A stretch of 64,000 nt of DNA from Kitasatospora aureofaciens (GTDB taxonomy: Bacteria > Actinomycetota > Actinomycetes > Streptomycetales > Streptomycetaceae). Positions 14,436 to 24,039 of the stretch are shown here, one piece after another; position 1 is the stretch's first letter, and each line of letters starts with the position of its first letter. The stretch is from assembly GCF_001188955.3 (NCBI RefSeq), contig NZ_JPRF03000034.1:2501-66500 (forward strand). Direction: 5' to 3'. The notes below the pieces were generated by a model. That model was not told the origin of the DNA, did no database searches, and saw only the letters and a program-made list of their open reading frames with translations. A program made the position numbers and the translations under genes.

Positions 14436-16841
14436 CTACGGCAGGGTCCACCGCTGGTTGGCGCCGCCGTTGCAGTCCCAGATCTCCAGCGGGGTGCCGT
14501 CGGCGGTGGCCCCGGCGGGGTCGTCGAGGCAGCGGCCGGACTGGGCGCTCATCAGGCTGCCGTCCGGCTGGGGCGCCCACTGCTGGTTGGCGCCGCCGTT
14601 GCAGTCCCAGAGTTCGACCGGGGTGCCGTTGGCGGTGCCACCGCCGGTGACGTCCAGGCACTTGCCGTTGTGGGTGAGGGTGCCATTGGTGCGGGTCCAC
14701 ACCTGCTGGGCGCTGCCGTCGCAGGCCCACAGCTGCACGGCGGCGCCGCTGGTCCCGGCGGTGGGTCGGGCGCAGGTGCCGGGCAGAGCGGAGGCGATCG
14801 GTCCGGTGTGGGTGGTGGGGGTGCCGGGGGTGAGGGCGAAGTTGTCGAACTGGTCGGTCTGGTAGCCCGTCACGCCGAGACCGGCGCGTCCGTTGGTGAA
14901 GCTGGTGTCGGTCGTGCTGCCCACGGCGGTGCCGTCGATGCTCGCGGTGAGGGTCGCGTTGTCCAGGGTGAGCGCGACGGTGTGCCAGCGGCCGGTGCCG
15001 AGGGCGGTGGTGGTGCCGCTCGCGAGGGTGGTGAAGTGCCAGCTGGTGTCGCTCTTGTCGATGGACCAGGCGCCGGTGTCGCTGACCCGCAGGTGGTAGG
15101 CGTTCAGGCCGTTGTTGTTGCGGCCCTGCTGGTTGACCCGGCCGAGGAGTTCGACGGTGCTCGACTGCTCGAACATCGTGTCGGCGGTGACGGTGTAGTT
15201 GGACCAGCTGCCGTCGCCCATCATCGTGTACGGGGCGTTGTACGGCTCGTCGGTCCAGTTGATCGGCCTGGTCGGGGCCATCTGGCGCAGGCAGGTGCCG
15301 GTGCGGCCGCCGCCGCAGGCGACGGTCTGGAAGGCGCCGTTCATGTCCGCGAAGTACTTCGGCGAGGTGGTCGTCGCGGGCGTCTCGAAGCCGTCGGCGT
15401 AGGGCAGCTTCATCGGCGCGGCAGGCGGCGGGGTGGCGGTGCCCTTGCCCTGGCCGGTGGTGGTGGTCACGGTGTAGACCCGGCCGGGCTGCAGGGTGAG
15501 GGTGTACGTGCCGTGGGCCGGAGTGACGTCCTGCTGGTGGACGAACCAGTCAGCGGGGTTGGTGGAGTTGAGGTCGGTGGACCAGACGTGGACGTTGCCG
15601 GTGGACAGGCCGCCCTTGACGGTGAAGCTCGCGGTCTGGGCGGCGGTGGCGTCCAGGGTCTCGATCACGGTGCTGTAGTCGCGGTTGTTCACGCCCTTCA
15701 GCGTGACGTAGCTGCCGTTGGTGCGGGCACCGCCGAGGTAGCCGCTCGCGGAGTCGATGTAGCGCCAACCGGGCTTGGTGAACTGGGTGGTGTGCGCGGT
15801 GACCCAGGTCGTCTTGCCGATGCTGTAGGTGCCGGACCAGGGCTGGTTGGCGATCGACATCCCGTCGGTGGAGAAGAACAGGTCGGGGTAGAGCGAGGCG
15901 ATGACCGGCCAGTTGATGAACGAGGTCATCTTTCCGTCGAGGTAGCCGCGGTTGATCCCGCGCGCCACCGCCGGGGCGCCGCCGTCGGCGTCCTCGGAGC
16001 CGTTCTCGCTCGCCCACAGCGGCTTGCCGAGCGCCTGGGCGTTCGCCGGGCTGGGGCAACTGCTGAAGTCGCTCATGTACCCGCAGGGGTAGTGGACGCC
16101 GACGACGTCGACGGCGTTCTTGAATGCCGGGTCGGTGGCCATGGCGTCGGCCACGTCCCAGGTGTCGTCGGCGGCGACGACCTTGGTGGCGCCGTAACCG
16201 CGTGCCACGAGCGCGCTCTTCAGGTTCTCGTACCAGGCCTTGTCGAAGCCGCGCTCGTTCCACCCGCCGAGGTATGACACGTTCAGGTGGTGCCGGGTGG
16301 CGCAGCCCATCCAGTCCATCAGGTAGTTGACGCTGTCCTGGGACCAGAAGTGGCCGCCGCTGCCGGTGTTGCCGATCCAGCCGGGGGCGCCCCAGGAGAG
16401 GCCGTAGAACTTGATGTCGGGGTTGCGGGCCTTGGCCTGATCGGCCAGCCACCACTCGTAGCCCTGGTTGCAGTCGACGGTGCCGCGGGTGTGCTCAATG
16501 CTGGGTTCGGCGCCGTCGGTGGAGTTGGTGTCGCCGCCGATCTCCAGCTTCAGCACCTGCAGCGAGGCTCCGTACCCGGGCTTGAACAAGTAGTCGAGCA
16601 GTTGGCTGCGCTGGGGCTCCGGATAGTCCACCAGCAGGCGGGAGTTGCCGCCGCCGCCGGAGATCGCGCCGACCCCGTCGAAGGTGAGGCCCGGCTTGGT
16701 GCCGTCGATGGTGACGGCGGTGGGGGTGGGGGTGGCGGCCTGGGCGCCTGACGGCGCGATCAGGCCGCCCAGCGCGCCGGCGAGGACGAGCGCCGCGCTC
16801 AGGGCGGTGCGCCAGGTCGATGACAGGTGTTGACGGCCCAT
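14436..16841 (-). CDS. Secreted GH59 glycosidase with C-terminal ricin-type lectin domain (first of a tandem pair)
   Basis: Exported 801-residue enzyme. Residues 1-36 form a signal peptide ending SGAQAA. The catalytic region (about 40-400) matches the GH59/galactocerebrosidase family, whose known activity is on beta-galactosides: FDGVGAISGGGGNSRLL, YLGGWNERG with acid/base Glu196, and LWASENGSE with nucleophile Glu279. A jelly-roll/laminin-G-like domain follows (about 490-690), then a full three-lobed ricin B (CBM13) domain with CLD and QxW repeats at the C-terminus. The start MGRQHL was chosen for its AGGAGA ribosome site. It lies 93 bp downstream of its paralogue and is probably co-transcribed with it. 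Confidence 0.85.
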   Translation of the reverse strand: MGRQHLSSTWRTALSAALVLAGALGGLIAPSGAQAATPTPTAVTIDGTKPGLTFDGVGAISGGGGNSRLLVDYPEPQRSQLLDYLFKPGYGASLQVLKLEIGGDTNSTDGAEPSIEHTRGTVDCNQGYEWWLADQAKARNPDIKFYGLSWGAPGWIGNTGSGGHFWSQDSVNYLMDWMGCATRHHLNVSYLGGWNERGFDKAWYENLKSALVARGYGATKVVAADDTWDVADAMATDPAFKNAVDVVGVHYPCGYMSDFSSCPSPANAQALGKPLWASENGSEDADGGAPAVARGINRGYLDGKMTSFINWPVIASLYPDLFFSTDGMSIANQPWSGTYSIGKTTWVTAHTTQFTKPGWRYIDSASGYLGGARTNGSYVTLKGVNNRDYSTVIETLDATAAQTASFTVKGGLSTGNVHVWSTDLNSTNPADWFVHQQDVTPAHGTYTLTLQPGRVYTVTTTTGQGKGTATPPPAAPMKLPYADGFETPATTTSPKYFADMNGAFQTVACGGGRTGTCLRQMAPTRPINWTDEPYNAPYTMMGDGSWSNYTVTADTMFEQSSTVELLGRVNQQGRNNNGLNAYHLRVSDTGAWSIDKSDTSWHFTTLASGTTTALGTGRWHTVALTLDNATLTASIDGTAVGSTTDTSFTNGRAGLGVTGYQTDQFDNFALTPGTPTTHTGPIASALPGTCARPTAGTSGAAVQLWACDGSAQQVWTRTNGTLTHNGKCLDVTGGGTANGTPVELWDCNGGANQQWAPQPDGSLMSAQSGRCLDDPAGATADGTPLEIWDCNGGANQRWTLP

Positions 16842-16934
16842 GGGCGTCTCCTGGGTGTGGGGAGGGGTGGCGGTCCGTGCCGGGCGCCCGCAGGCGCCCG
16901 GCACGACGTGGGGGCAGGGGCTTCGCCGGTCCCG

Positions 16935-19244
16935 TTACGAGACGGTCCACTCCTGGTTGGCTCGGCCGGTGCCGCAGGTCCACTGGACGACCTGGGCGCC
17001 GTCAGCGGTGGAGGCACCCGTGACGTCCAGGCACTTGCCGCTGTTGGCCGACACCAGCTGGACGCGGGCCCCGGCGACCGGGACGAGGGTCCACTGCTGG
17101 TTGGCCTTGCCGGCCCCGCAGGTCCACTGGACGACCTGGGCGCCGTCGGCCGTCGAGGCGCCCGTGACGTCCAGGCACTTGCCGCTGTTGGCGCTGGTCA
17201 CGGTGTGGGTGGCCGGTGCGGCCAGCGGCGTCACGGTGGTGTTGGCGAAGTCGGCGTGCTGGAAGCCGCCGACGCCCAGGCCGATCTGGCCGGTGCCGTG
17301 GCCGGCGTCGGCGACCGAGGCGACCTGCACGCGGTCGATCGACGCGGTGATGTTCTGTCCCTGCACGGCCAGTGTGAGGTTGTGCCAGGTGCCGGCACCG
17401 GCGCCGGGGTAGCTGCCGCTCGCCAGCACGGTGTCGGCTCCGGCGCGGTCCTCGGTGAACAGGCTCCAGGCGCCGGTGTCGTCGATCTTCAGGTGGTAGC
17501 CGGAGCGGTCGTGGTCGACGTGGTCGATGCGGCCGAGCAGTTCGGCGGAGGTGTCGGCCTGTTCGAGGACGACGTCGGTGCTCGCCTGGTAGTGGGCCCA
17601 GGACGGGTCGCCCAGGAGGGTGAGCGGGGTGTAGTTCATGTCGTCGTGCCACGGGATGGGCGCCCGGGTGATCACCTGGCGCAGGCACATCGGGGTGGTC
17701 GCCCCGGACGGGCAGGGCGCGGTCTCGAAGGCGCCGGCCCAGTCATGGAAGTAGCGGGCGGTGGCCCCCGTGGTGTACCCGCTGAGGTCTGCCCGGTAGG
17801 GCAGCGGCATCGCGGTGGACGGGGGCGCCACGGCGGTGCCCTTGCCCTGGCCGGTGGTGGTGGTCACCGTGTAGACGTAACCGGGCTGCACGGTGAGGGA
17901 GTACGAACCGCCCTTCGGCGTCAGGTCCTGGGTGTGGACGAACCACCTCGACGGATCGGTGGAGTTCATGTCGGTGGCCCAGACGTGCACCGGGCCGGTG
18001 GACAGGCCGCCGGCGACCTTGACGTTGACGGTCTGCGCGGCGGTGGCGTCGGTGGACTCGATGACCGTGCTGTAGTCCCGGCCGGACTTGAGCGTGACGT
18101 AACTCCCGCCGTGCGGGTCTCCGTTGGCGCCGGCACCGGCGAGGTAGCCGCTGGAGGCGTCGAGGTACTGCCAGCCGGGCTTCGCGAACTGGGTGGTGTG
18201 CGCCATCACCCAGATGTCGCGGCCCACCGCGTAGTTGCCGGACCAGGGCTGGTCGGCGGCCATCAGGCCGGCACCCGCGTAGGGCAGCTCCGAGGGCCAG
18301 GAGCTGACCACCGCCCACTTGATGTCCGAGGTGATCCGGGCGTCGAGGTACTCGCGGTTGACGTTGCGGGCCAGGGCGGCCGGGTCGGCTCCGTAGCTGT
18401 CGTTGTCGTCCTCGGAGGCCCACAGCCGCTTGCCCAGCCCGGTCGCGGTGCTGCTTCCCGGACAGGCCGTGTAGACCGGCGTCGAGTGCCAGCAGGTGCC
18501 GTGCAGGCCGATCACTCCGACGGCCTCGGCGAAGGCGGGGTCGCTCGCCATGTCCGCAGCGATCGACCAGTGCTCGTCGTCGCTGTCGGAAGCGACCAGG
18601 ACGGTGCCCTGGTGGCCGTGGCCGTCCAGGTCGGCACGCAGCCTCTCGAACCAGGCCTTGTCGTAGCCGCGCTCGTTCCAGCCGCCGAGGTAGCCGACGT
18701 TCAGCCCGTGCTGGTGGGCGCACCCGAGCCAGGACTCCAGGTAGGCGATGTTGTCCTGGGACCAGATGCCGCCGTTCAGCCAGCCTGGCGCGGCCCATTC
18801 CAGACCGTAGAACGTGATCTTGGGGTTGCGGGCCTTGGCCTGCTCCATCAGCCACCACTCGTACCCGCGGTCGCAGTCGACCTTGGTGGAGGTGCGCATG
18901 TGGGACGGCTCGGGGCCGTCGGAGGAGTTGGCGTCGCCGCCGATCTCCACCTTCAGCGTCTGCAGGGAGGCGCCGTAACCGGGCCTGAACAGGTAGTCCA
19001 GCACCTGGCTGCGCTGGGGTTCGGGGTAGTCGACCAGCAGGCGCGAGGTGGCGCCGCCGCCGCTGATCGCGCCGAGCCCGTCGTAGGCCCGCCCCGGCGA
19101 GGAGCCGTCGATCGTCACGGACTGCGCCGTGGGGGCGGGCGCGGCCTCCACGGCGGGCGCGGCCGCGACGACGGTGGCGACGCCGAGTGCGAAGGCCGCC
19201 AGGGCGGTGACGCCCCGGCGGAACGGATGGGGTGGTGTGCTCAT
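16935..19244 (-). CDS. Secreted GH59 glycosidase with two-lobe ricin-type tail (second of the pair)
   Basis: Exported 769-residue paralogue of the neighbouring enzyme. It has a signal peptide (1-35), YDGLGAISGGGATSRLL, YLGGWNERG with Glu191 and LWASEDDND with Glu278. VDYPEPQRSQ and HTTQF-KPGW stretches are nearly identical between the two, marking an old tandem duplication. The C-terminal lectin region has only two lobes, each with GKCLDVTGASTADGAQVVQW, instead of the three of a closed beta-trefoil. AGGAGCAGGAG precedes the chosen ATG. A promoter at 19360-19389 serves it and probably the downstream paralogue. Predicted action is release of galactose from external glycans or glycolipids. Confidence 0.85.
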   Translation of the reverse strand: MSTPPHPFRRGVTALAAFALGVATVVAAAPAVEAAPAPTAQSVTIDGSSPGRAYDGLGAISGGGATSRLLVDYPEPQRSQVLDYLFRPGYGASLQTLKVEIGGDANSSDGPEPSHMRTSTKVDCDRGYEWWLMEQAKARNPKITFYGLEWAAPGWLNGGIWSQDNIAYLESWLGCAHQHGLNVGYLGGWNERGYDKAWFERLRADLDGHGHQGTVLVASDSDDEHWSIAADMASDPAFAEAVGVIGLHGTCWHSTPVYTACPGSSTATGLGKRLWASEDDNDSYGADPAALARNVNREYLDARITSDIKWAVVSSWPSELPYAGAGLMAADQPWSGNYAVGRDIWVMAHTTQFAKPGWQYLDASSGYLAGAGANGDPHGGSYVTLKSGRDYSTVIESTDATAAQTVNVKVAGGLSTGPVHVWATDMNSTDPSRWFVHTQDLTPKGGSYSLTVQPGYVYTVTTTTGQGKGTAVAPPSTAMPLPYRADLSGYTTGATARYFHDWAGAFETAPCPSGATTPMCLRQVITRAPIPWHDDMNYTPLTLLGDPSWAHYQASTDVVLEQADTSAELLGRIDHVDHDRSGYHLKIDDTGAWSLFTEDRAGADTVLASGSYPGAGAGTWHNLTLAVQGQNITASIDRVQVASVADAGHGTGQIGLGVGGFQHADFANTTVTPLAAPATHTVTSANSGKCLDVTGASTADGAQVVQWTCGAGKANQQWTLVPVAGARVQLVSANSGKCLDVTGASTADGAQVVQWTCGTGRANQEWTVS
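16944..17192. repeat. Two 105-bp direct repeats encoding lectin lobes
   Basis: The segments 16944-17048 and 17088-17192 are 105 bp each, start-to-start 144 bp, and differ at about ten positions by eye. They encode the two ricin lobes of the GH59 enzyme. Such likeness within a fold whose lobes normally diverge points to recent duplication or gene conversion. Confidence 0.85.
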
Positions 19245-19359
19245 CGACTGCTCCTGCTCCTCGGGCCGGGCCGGCAGGGGGATGGGGGTCCCCAGCACCG
19301 GAGTCACGGACGAACCGCCGGGACGGGCGCTGGCGGGTGCATGCGGACCGCCGGGGAGG

Positions 19360-19389
19360 ACAGTAGACCCAGCTTTCAACAACAATCAA
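19360..19389 (-). promoter_or_regulatory. Candidate promoter of the GH59 pair
   Basis: Read on the minus strand, TTGATT (19389-19384) and TACTGT (19365-19360) are separated by 18 nt, about 115 bp before the GH59 start. The spacer and flank carry CAAC repeats and a GAATGAAATG stretch that may be a regulator site. Confidence 0.5.
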
Positions 19390-19774
19390 CAACTTCGAAT
19401 GAAATGCAACACTTCCGGGGCGCCATGCCCACCAAGCCGGACAGTTGATCCGTGCCGCCAGGCAGGGCCACCACCGATCACCGCCACTACCCTGCCGCGT
19501 GCCATTGACGCCGCTCCGGCTTTGCTCGAAGCTGTCCAGGGCGACAACCTGCCAATCGGCAGTTTGCTCGAACACACCCATGACCTGGGCCGATCCAGGA
19601 GGTCGCACTCGATCCAGCGACTCCGGGCCAAACCCCGCGCCAAGCCGGGAGCGCAGCGACATAACGAGATGGCCTCAATAGCTCCCAGAGGGAACAATGA
19701 GCTTGACTCACCTCGTGGCCGGGCGCTTTCTCTCGTCCATCGCGTTCGATCGCAATGCTTTATGATCGATTCTG
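19390..19774. other. Gap between the GH59 promoter and the broken sugar-binding gene
   Basis: No supported gene. The stretch has open frames on both strands without recognisable domains. It ends just before the in-frame stop that precedes the remnant of a sugar-binding protein, so part of it may be debris from the event that removed the start of that gene. Confidence 0.45.
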
Positions 19775-20060
19775 TTGCTTCTCGCCGGTGGCCGCCTGGC
19801 CTCGATCACCGCGCTGAGCCTGGTCACCTCCTTCGGCCTGGCCGCCTACTCCACCGGGCAGACGTCCTCCAACGGCGCGGACGCCCCGGTCGCGCCCGTG
19901 GCCCGCAAGGTCTCGATCACCTACCTGCAGAAGCAGGGCAACCATCAGTACTTCGTGGACGAGGCCGCGGGTGCCAAGGCCAAGGCCGCCGAACTGGGCG
20001 CCGACCCGAAGGTGGTGAACCTCGGGCTCCGTCACCGCCCTGCAGAACGCGCCGCGTCGA
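19775..20060 (+). pseudogene. Remnant of a periplasmic sugar-binding protein (RbsB-like)
   Basis: About 85 codons read as the start of an ABC sugar-binding lipoprotein. They give a hydrophobic leader LASITALSLVTSFGLAAY (the lipobox Cys replaced by Tyr), a Ser/Thr linker, then KVSITYLQKQGNHQYFVDEA and KAAELGADPKVVNLG, typical of the first beta-alpha unit of ribose-type binding proteins. The frame then shifts: SVTALQNA continues in another frame, and the remaining ~230 residues are missing. No ATG or GTG with an RBS is available. The DeoR gene follows on the opposite strand. It is a decayed transporter gene, perhaps replaced by the importer at 29771-32864. Confidence 0.75.
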
Positions 20061-20116
20061 GCCGCCGGTGCGGCGGGCGGGCACCGGCCCACCACACCGG
20101 CGTCGCGAGAACCGCG

Positions 20117-20875
20117 TCAGGCCCGGTGCACCTTCACCCCGCAGTCCGCGACGGCCTTCTCCTGGGCGTCCGTAAGGCCGTCGTCGGTCACCAGCTCGTG
20201 CACGTCCGAGAGCGGGCAGATCGAGGCGAAGGTGACCCGGCCGATCTTGGTGCTGTCGGCGAGGACGATCGACCGGGTGCCGCTGCGCAGGAAAGCGCGG
20301 TCGGTCTGCGCCTCCATCTCGTCGTGGGTGGTGCAGCCCTCCTGGGCGGTCAGTCCATCGACACCGATGAAGGCGATGTCGACGTGGTACTGGGAGAGCA
20401 TCCGGTCGGCCGCGGGCCCGACCAGTTCGTAGCTGGCCGAGCGGGCGATGCCGCCGATCACCACCAGCCGGACCTCGGGGCGCACGATCAGCTCCGCCGC
20501 GATGTTCACGGCGTTGGTCACCACGGTCATTCCACCGCGTTCTGCCAGGATGCGGGCGAGTTCGGTGGTGGTGGTGCCGCCGGTGAGGCCCACCACGGCG
20601 GCGTCCGGGACGAGTCCGGCCGCGAGGCGGGCGATCCTGCGCTTCTCCTCCTGCTGCTTCCCGCTGCGGTGCCGTAGCGGGAGTTCGAGGTTGACCGCCC
20701 CTGTCACCGCCCCGCCGCGGGTGCGGTGCAGCAGTCCCTGGTCGTGCAGTTCCTGGAGGTCGCGGCGTACGGTCGCGCCCGAGACTCCGAGCAGTTCGGC
20801 CAGTGCGTGCACATCGACGCTCCCGGCCGCGGCGACATGGGACAGGATCCGGGCGGCGCGATCAGCTTTGAGCAT
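20117..20875 (-). CDS. DeoR family transcriptional regulator of sugar catabolism
   Basis: Repressor-type regulator, 252 residues. The N-terminal winged helix-turn-helix is ILSHVAAAGSVDVHALAELLGVSGATVRRDLQELHDQGLL, of which SGATVRRDL is the DeoR recognition helix. The C-terminal sugar-phosphate sensor shows GLTGGTTTTELARIL, VVTNAVNIAAEL, and the DeoRC motif GVDGLTAQEGCTTHDEMEAQ. The start MLKADRAARIL is typical; longer frames add unrelated Arg/Pro-rich sequence. Its place among GH31, nagA and aga genes makes it the best candidate to control GalNAc use, with a sugar phosphate as inducer. Confidence 0.88.
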   Translation of the reverse strand: MLKADRAARILSHVAAAGSVDVHALAELLGVSGATVRRDLQELHDQGLLHRTRGGAVTGAVNLELPLRHRSGKQQEEKRRIARLAAGLVPDAAVVGLTGGTTTTELARILAERGGMTVVTNAVNIAAELIVRPEVRLVVIGGIARSASYELVGPAADRMLSQYHVDIAFIGVDGLTAQEGCTTHDEMEAQTDRAFLRSGTRSIVLADSTKIGRVTFASICPLSDVHELVTDDGLTDAQEKAVADCGVKVHRA

Positions 20876-21127
20876 GAACGGAGTGTAGCTCCGGCCTGAA
20901 CCGGCCGCCCGGACTCTGCGGTTTCCGGCATCGCCGCTCGTCAGCCGAGGTGGCGGCGGAACGCGCGAAGCCACTCGACATGCCGTGCACTGATCAATTG
21001 TGTGCACGGGCGGAGCGACGAGGGTGCGAGCCGAAGCGGAAGAGGGAGCGGGTCCGAAGGGACCGCCGGACGGCAGCCGTGCACGGGCGCACCGGGGATC
21101 CGGGCGCCCGCACACGGAGCGGGGAGC

Positions 21128-23947
21128 CTACGGCACCGGTACTCCGGTCGCGCCGAGTTCCGCGGCACTGGTCCAGGGGCCGCGGTCGCCGGCTTCGCTC
21201 AGGGCGCGGAGCCTCAGGTACCGGCCGGACACGGCGGGGAACGACGCCGTCTTCGGTGACGCGGTGTCCGCCCAGGTGCCGGTGGCCACCGGGGTGCCCC
21301 AGGACGCGGGCGAGTCGGATACGTAGACCTCGTACCGTCCGATGCGACCGTTGACGCCGCCGTCCTGGCGGGGCAGGTAGCGGAACGAGTCGACGGCGTA
21401 GCGGGCGCCGAGGTCGATCTGGATCTCGTGCGGCAGCGGGTCAGGGGTGCCGGAGGACCAGGCGGTGTGCCAGATGGTGCCGATGTCGCCGTCGATGGCG
21501 TTGGCGGCGGCACTGTTCCCGGCGGAGGTCTCCTGACTGTCCGCGGAGATCAGCTTCCAGGTCGACTTGTCCAGGACGGGCGAGCCGCCGGCGTCGGTGG
21601 CGGGAGTGGGGAGGGTGGCGCCGGCCAGGGTGACGGTGAATGCCCCGGACCGGTTGCCGGCCTTGACCCACAGGACGCCGCCCCGGTCGGCGGGGTCGAA
21701 GTACCAGCCGGTCTCCGCCGCGTCGTACGCCGCCTTGGAGGAGACCCGGGCCAGGGACGTGGAGCCGAGCGCCACGGTGGTGGGCGCGCCGGCGAGGTGG
21801 ACGTTGAGCTCGTAGCCGCGGCTGTCCGGCTTGCCGGCGTAGGAGCCCACGCTCGCACCGACGTTCACGGTGACGGTACCGGTGCCGGAGTTCGGCGCGT
21901 CCACGGTGACCTGCTGCCTCGCCGAGGCACCGCGCTGGTAGGCGCGCGTCACGCCGTCGTCCTCGTACAGGCTGAACTTCGACGTCCCGGCGGGGTACAG
22001 ATCGTAGGTGAGCGTGGAGACCGGCTTCTCCCCGGTGTAGTTCATCTGCGGCCACATCGGGACGATGCCTCCGCCCCTGACGAACACCGGAGTCTCGTCG
22101 AGCGGTGCGGCGTAGCCGTTGAGCGTGGTCGGGCCCTGGTAGACCTTGCCGGTCCAGTAGTCGGTCCACGTCCCGGCGGGCAGGTAGATGCCGTCCCGGG
22201 TGGTACCGCTGGAGGTCATCGGCGCGACCAGGAAGGAGTCGCCGGCCATGAACTCGCCGGAGGTCGCGTTGCCCTGCGCCACCGGGTCGTTCGGGTACTC
22301 GAGCACCAGGGCGCGGGTCGAGGGCACACCGGTGGTGCTGGCGACCTGGCTCATGGTGTACATGTACGGCATCAGCCGCATCTTGGTCTGCAGGGCCTTG
22401 CGGTTGGCGGACAGGTAGGGCTCGGAGAACCGCCAGGGCTGCTTGTCCTGATAGCCGGCCTGCGGGTTGGTGGCGCCCCAGCCGGACATCGTCATGAACG
22501 CCGGGGTGAAGGCCTTCCACTGGAGGTCGCGGGTGTAGGTCTCCGGGCTGCCGCCGAAGATGCCGTCGACGTCGCCGGAGGCGTAGTTGAGACCGGACAG
22601 CCCGGCGCCGACGACGGCGGGGACGGTCCAGTCCATGGTGGGCCAGTCGCCGTTGGTGTCGCCGGTCCAGACGACGGCGTTGCGCTGGGTGCCGGCCCAG
22701 CCGTCGACGGTCCACACGAAGCGGCGGGCGTCCGAGTTCTTCTCGATCCCGGCGACGGCCTGGTTGACCCCGTCGAAGGCGTACTTGTAGCCGCCACCGA
22801 TCCAGGCCACGTCGGTCTTGACGCCGCGCGAACCGTCCACGCCGACCTCGGTGGCGATGTCGTTCAGGCCGGTCGAGGTCCACAGGCCGGTGTGGAAGCC
22901 GAGCCCCTGGAGGTCGCCGACGGTCTGCTTGAGGTCGGTGTAGCCGCAGCCGTAGCCGTCGTTGGGCAGGATCCAGCCGGAGGGCATGTCCGCGTTCCGG
23001 GCGTCCTGCGCGTAACCGACAACGTCGGGCGTGGTCTGGTGGCGCGCCCGGGTGTGGTCGCCGTTGTAGGCGGGGTTGGAGGCGTTGAAGCAGTCTGCGT
23101 TGCCCAGCTCGAGTCCCCACATCGGGGCCAGGAACGGCTTGCCGGTCACGTCGGTGTAGGCGCCCAGCACACCCTTGAGCGAGTCGGCGACGAAGTAGTA
23201 GGCGTCGAAGCGGTTCTCGTCCTCGGTCGTGGCGACCGGGTCGGTGAACGCGTACGAACCGGGTGCCCAGGTGTTGCGCAGCACGCCGTAGCCGTTGGAG
23301 GACATGTAGAACGGCGCCGGGCTGGCGTTGGTGTTCCGCTTCCAGGTGTTGTCGACCGAGATCGGCACCGTCATGTCCCGCAGCGCCCACGGGCCCAGCC
23401 GCAGGCCGGTGCCGTAGAACTGCTCGGTCGCGCCCCGGGCGAGGTGCTGGGTGGTCTGGGTTCCGGTCCAGGAGGTCGGCGAGGATTCCCGCCACAGGAG
23501 CGTGCCGTCGGGCCGGTAGGCGGCGAAGGCCAGCGACTTCTTGGCGGCCCGCAGGGTGACCGAGCCGGTGGCGATCTCGTAGTAGGCACCGCGGTCGGCG
23601 GTGCGGACGGCGGGGGTGCCGAACGAGGTGTTCAGGGCGATGTCGGCGCCCGCCGGGTCGGTGAACCTGCCGTCGGGCGCGATCTGGATCCGGAAGACGT
23701 CTGCGCGGACGAACTCCACCCGCACCGCCGCGCCGGAGGATGTGGCGATGGTCGCGGTCGCGCCGGTGTGGCTGAAGCGGGTGATCCGGCCGGCGGTGCT
23801 CGATGCGGCCGTCGCACCGGGAGCCACGCCGACCAGGGCCGTGGACAGGACGGCCACCACCACCGCGGCGGGCAGGGGGCGATGACGGAGGACGCGGCTG
23901 ACCGCGCGGGTCAGCCGACTTCTGACGGTGCCGCTCGATGGAGGCAT
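21128..23947 (-). CDS. Secreted GH31 glycosidase with C-terminal CBM32
   Basis: Exported 939-residue enzyme. A basic-hydrophobic signal peptide spans 1-48, followed by the GH31 N-terminal beta-domain (50-260) and a TIM barrel (about 270-620). Candidate catalytic acids are Asp379 in GVKTDVAWIGGG and Asp430 in VVWTGDTNGDW. EPYLSANRKALQTKMRLMPYMYT and GGIVPMWPQMNY are GH31 hallmarks. The C-terminus (about 790-935) is an F5/8-type CBM32 (AIDGDIGTIWHT). The KTDVAWIGGG style recalls GH31 enzymes acting on alpha-GalNAc or alpha-galactosides, which would suit the neighbouring GalNAc genes; that specificity is inferred. It is transcribed towards the DeoR gene. Confidence 0.88.
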   Translation of the reverse strand: MPPSSGTVRSRLTRAVSRVLRHRPLPAAVVVAVLSTALVGVAPGATAASSTAGRITRFSHTGATATIATSSGAAVRVEFVRADVFRIQIAPDGRFTDPAGADIALNTSFGTPAVRTADRGAYYEIATGSVTLRAAKKSLAFAAYRPDGTLLWRESSPTSWTGTQTTQHLARGATEQFYGTGLRLGPWALRDMTVPISVDNTWKRNTNASPAPFYMSSNGYGVLRNTWAPGSYAFTDPVATTEDENRFDAYYFVADSLKGVLGAYTDVTGKPFLAPMWGLELGNADCFNASNPAYNGDHTRARHQTTPDVVGYAQDARNADMPSGWILPNDGYGCGYTDLKQTVGDLQGLGFHTGLWTSTGLNDIATEVGVDGSRGVKTDVAWIGGGYKYAFDGVNQAVAGIEKNSDARRFVWTVDGWAGTQRNAVVWTGDTNGDWPTMDWTVPAVVGAGLSGLNYASGDVDGIFGGSPETYTRDLQWKAFTPAFMTMSGWGATNPQAGYQDKQPWRFSEPYLSANRKALQTKMRLMPYMYTMSQVASTTGVPSTRALVLEYPNDPVAQGNATSGEFMAGDSFLVAPMTSSGTTRDGIYLPAGTWTDYWTGKVYQGPTTLNGYAAPLDETPVFVRGGGIVPMWPQMNYTGEKPVSTLTYDLYPAGTSKFSLYEDDGVTRAYQRGASARQQVTVDAPNSGTGTVTVNVGASVGSYAGKPDSRGYELNVHLAGAPTTVALGSTSLARVSSKAAYDAAETGWYFDPADRGGVLWVKAGNRSGAFTVTLAGATLPTPATDAGGSPVLDKSTWKLISADSQETSAGNSAAANAIDGDIGTIWHTAWSSGTPDPLPHEIQIDLGARYAVDSFRYLPRQDGGVNGRIGRYEVYVSDSPASWGTPVATGTWADTASPKTASFPAVSGRYLRLRALSEAGDRGPWTSAAELGATGVPVP

Positions 23948-24039
23948 GGGGGTCCCTCGGGTCGGGAGTCAGGGGCGGGAAAGAGCCAGACCTGCACACG
24001 GATTGCACCGGCTGTGCGCGCTAATGTCAATGAGTTGCG

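Noticed and set aside
14397..16277. Long plus-strand open frame opposite the first GH59 gene
   Set aside because: Same antisense artefact; the minus strand carries a signal peptide, catalytic motifs and lectin repeats.
16827..19448. Very long plus-strand open frame opposite the second GH59 gene
   Set aside because: Val/Gly/Arg-rich antisense shadow produced by GC-rich third positions of the true gene; no motifs.
19390..19774. Insertion sequence as cause of the broken sugar-binding gene
   Set aside because: No transposase motif, terminal inverted repeats or target duplication could be found.
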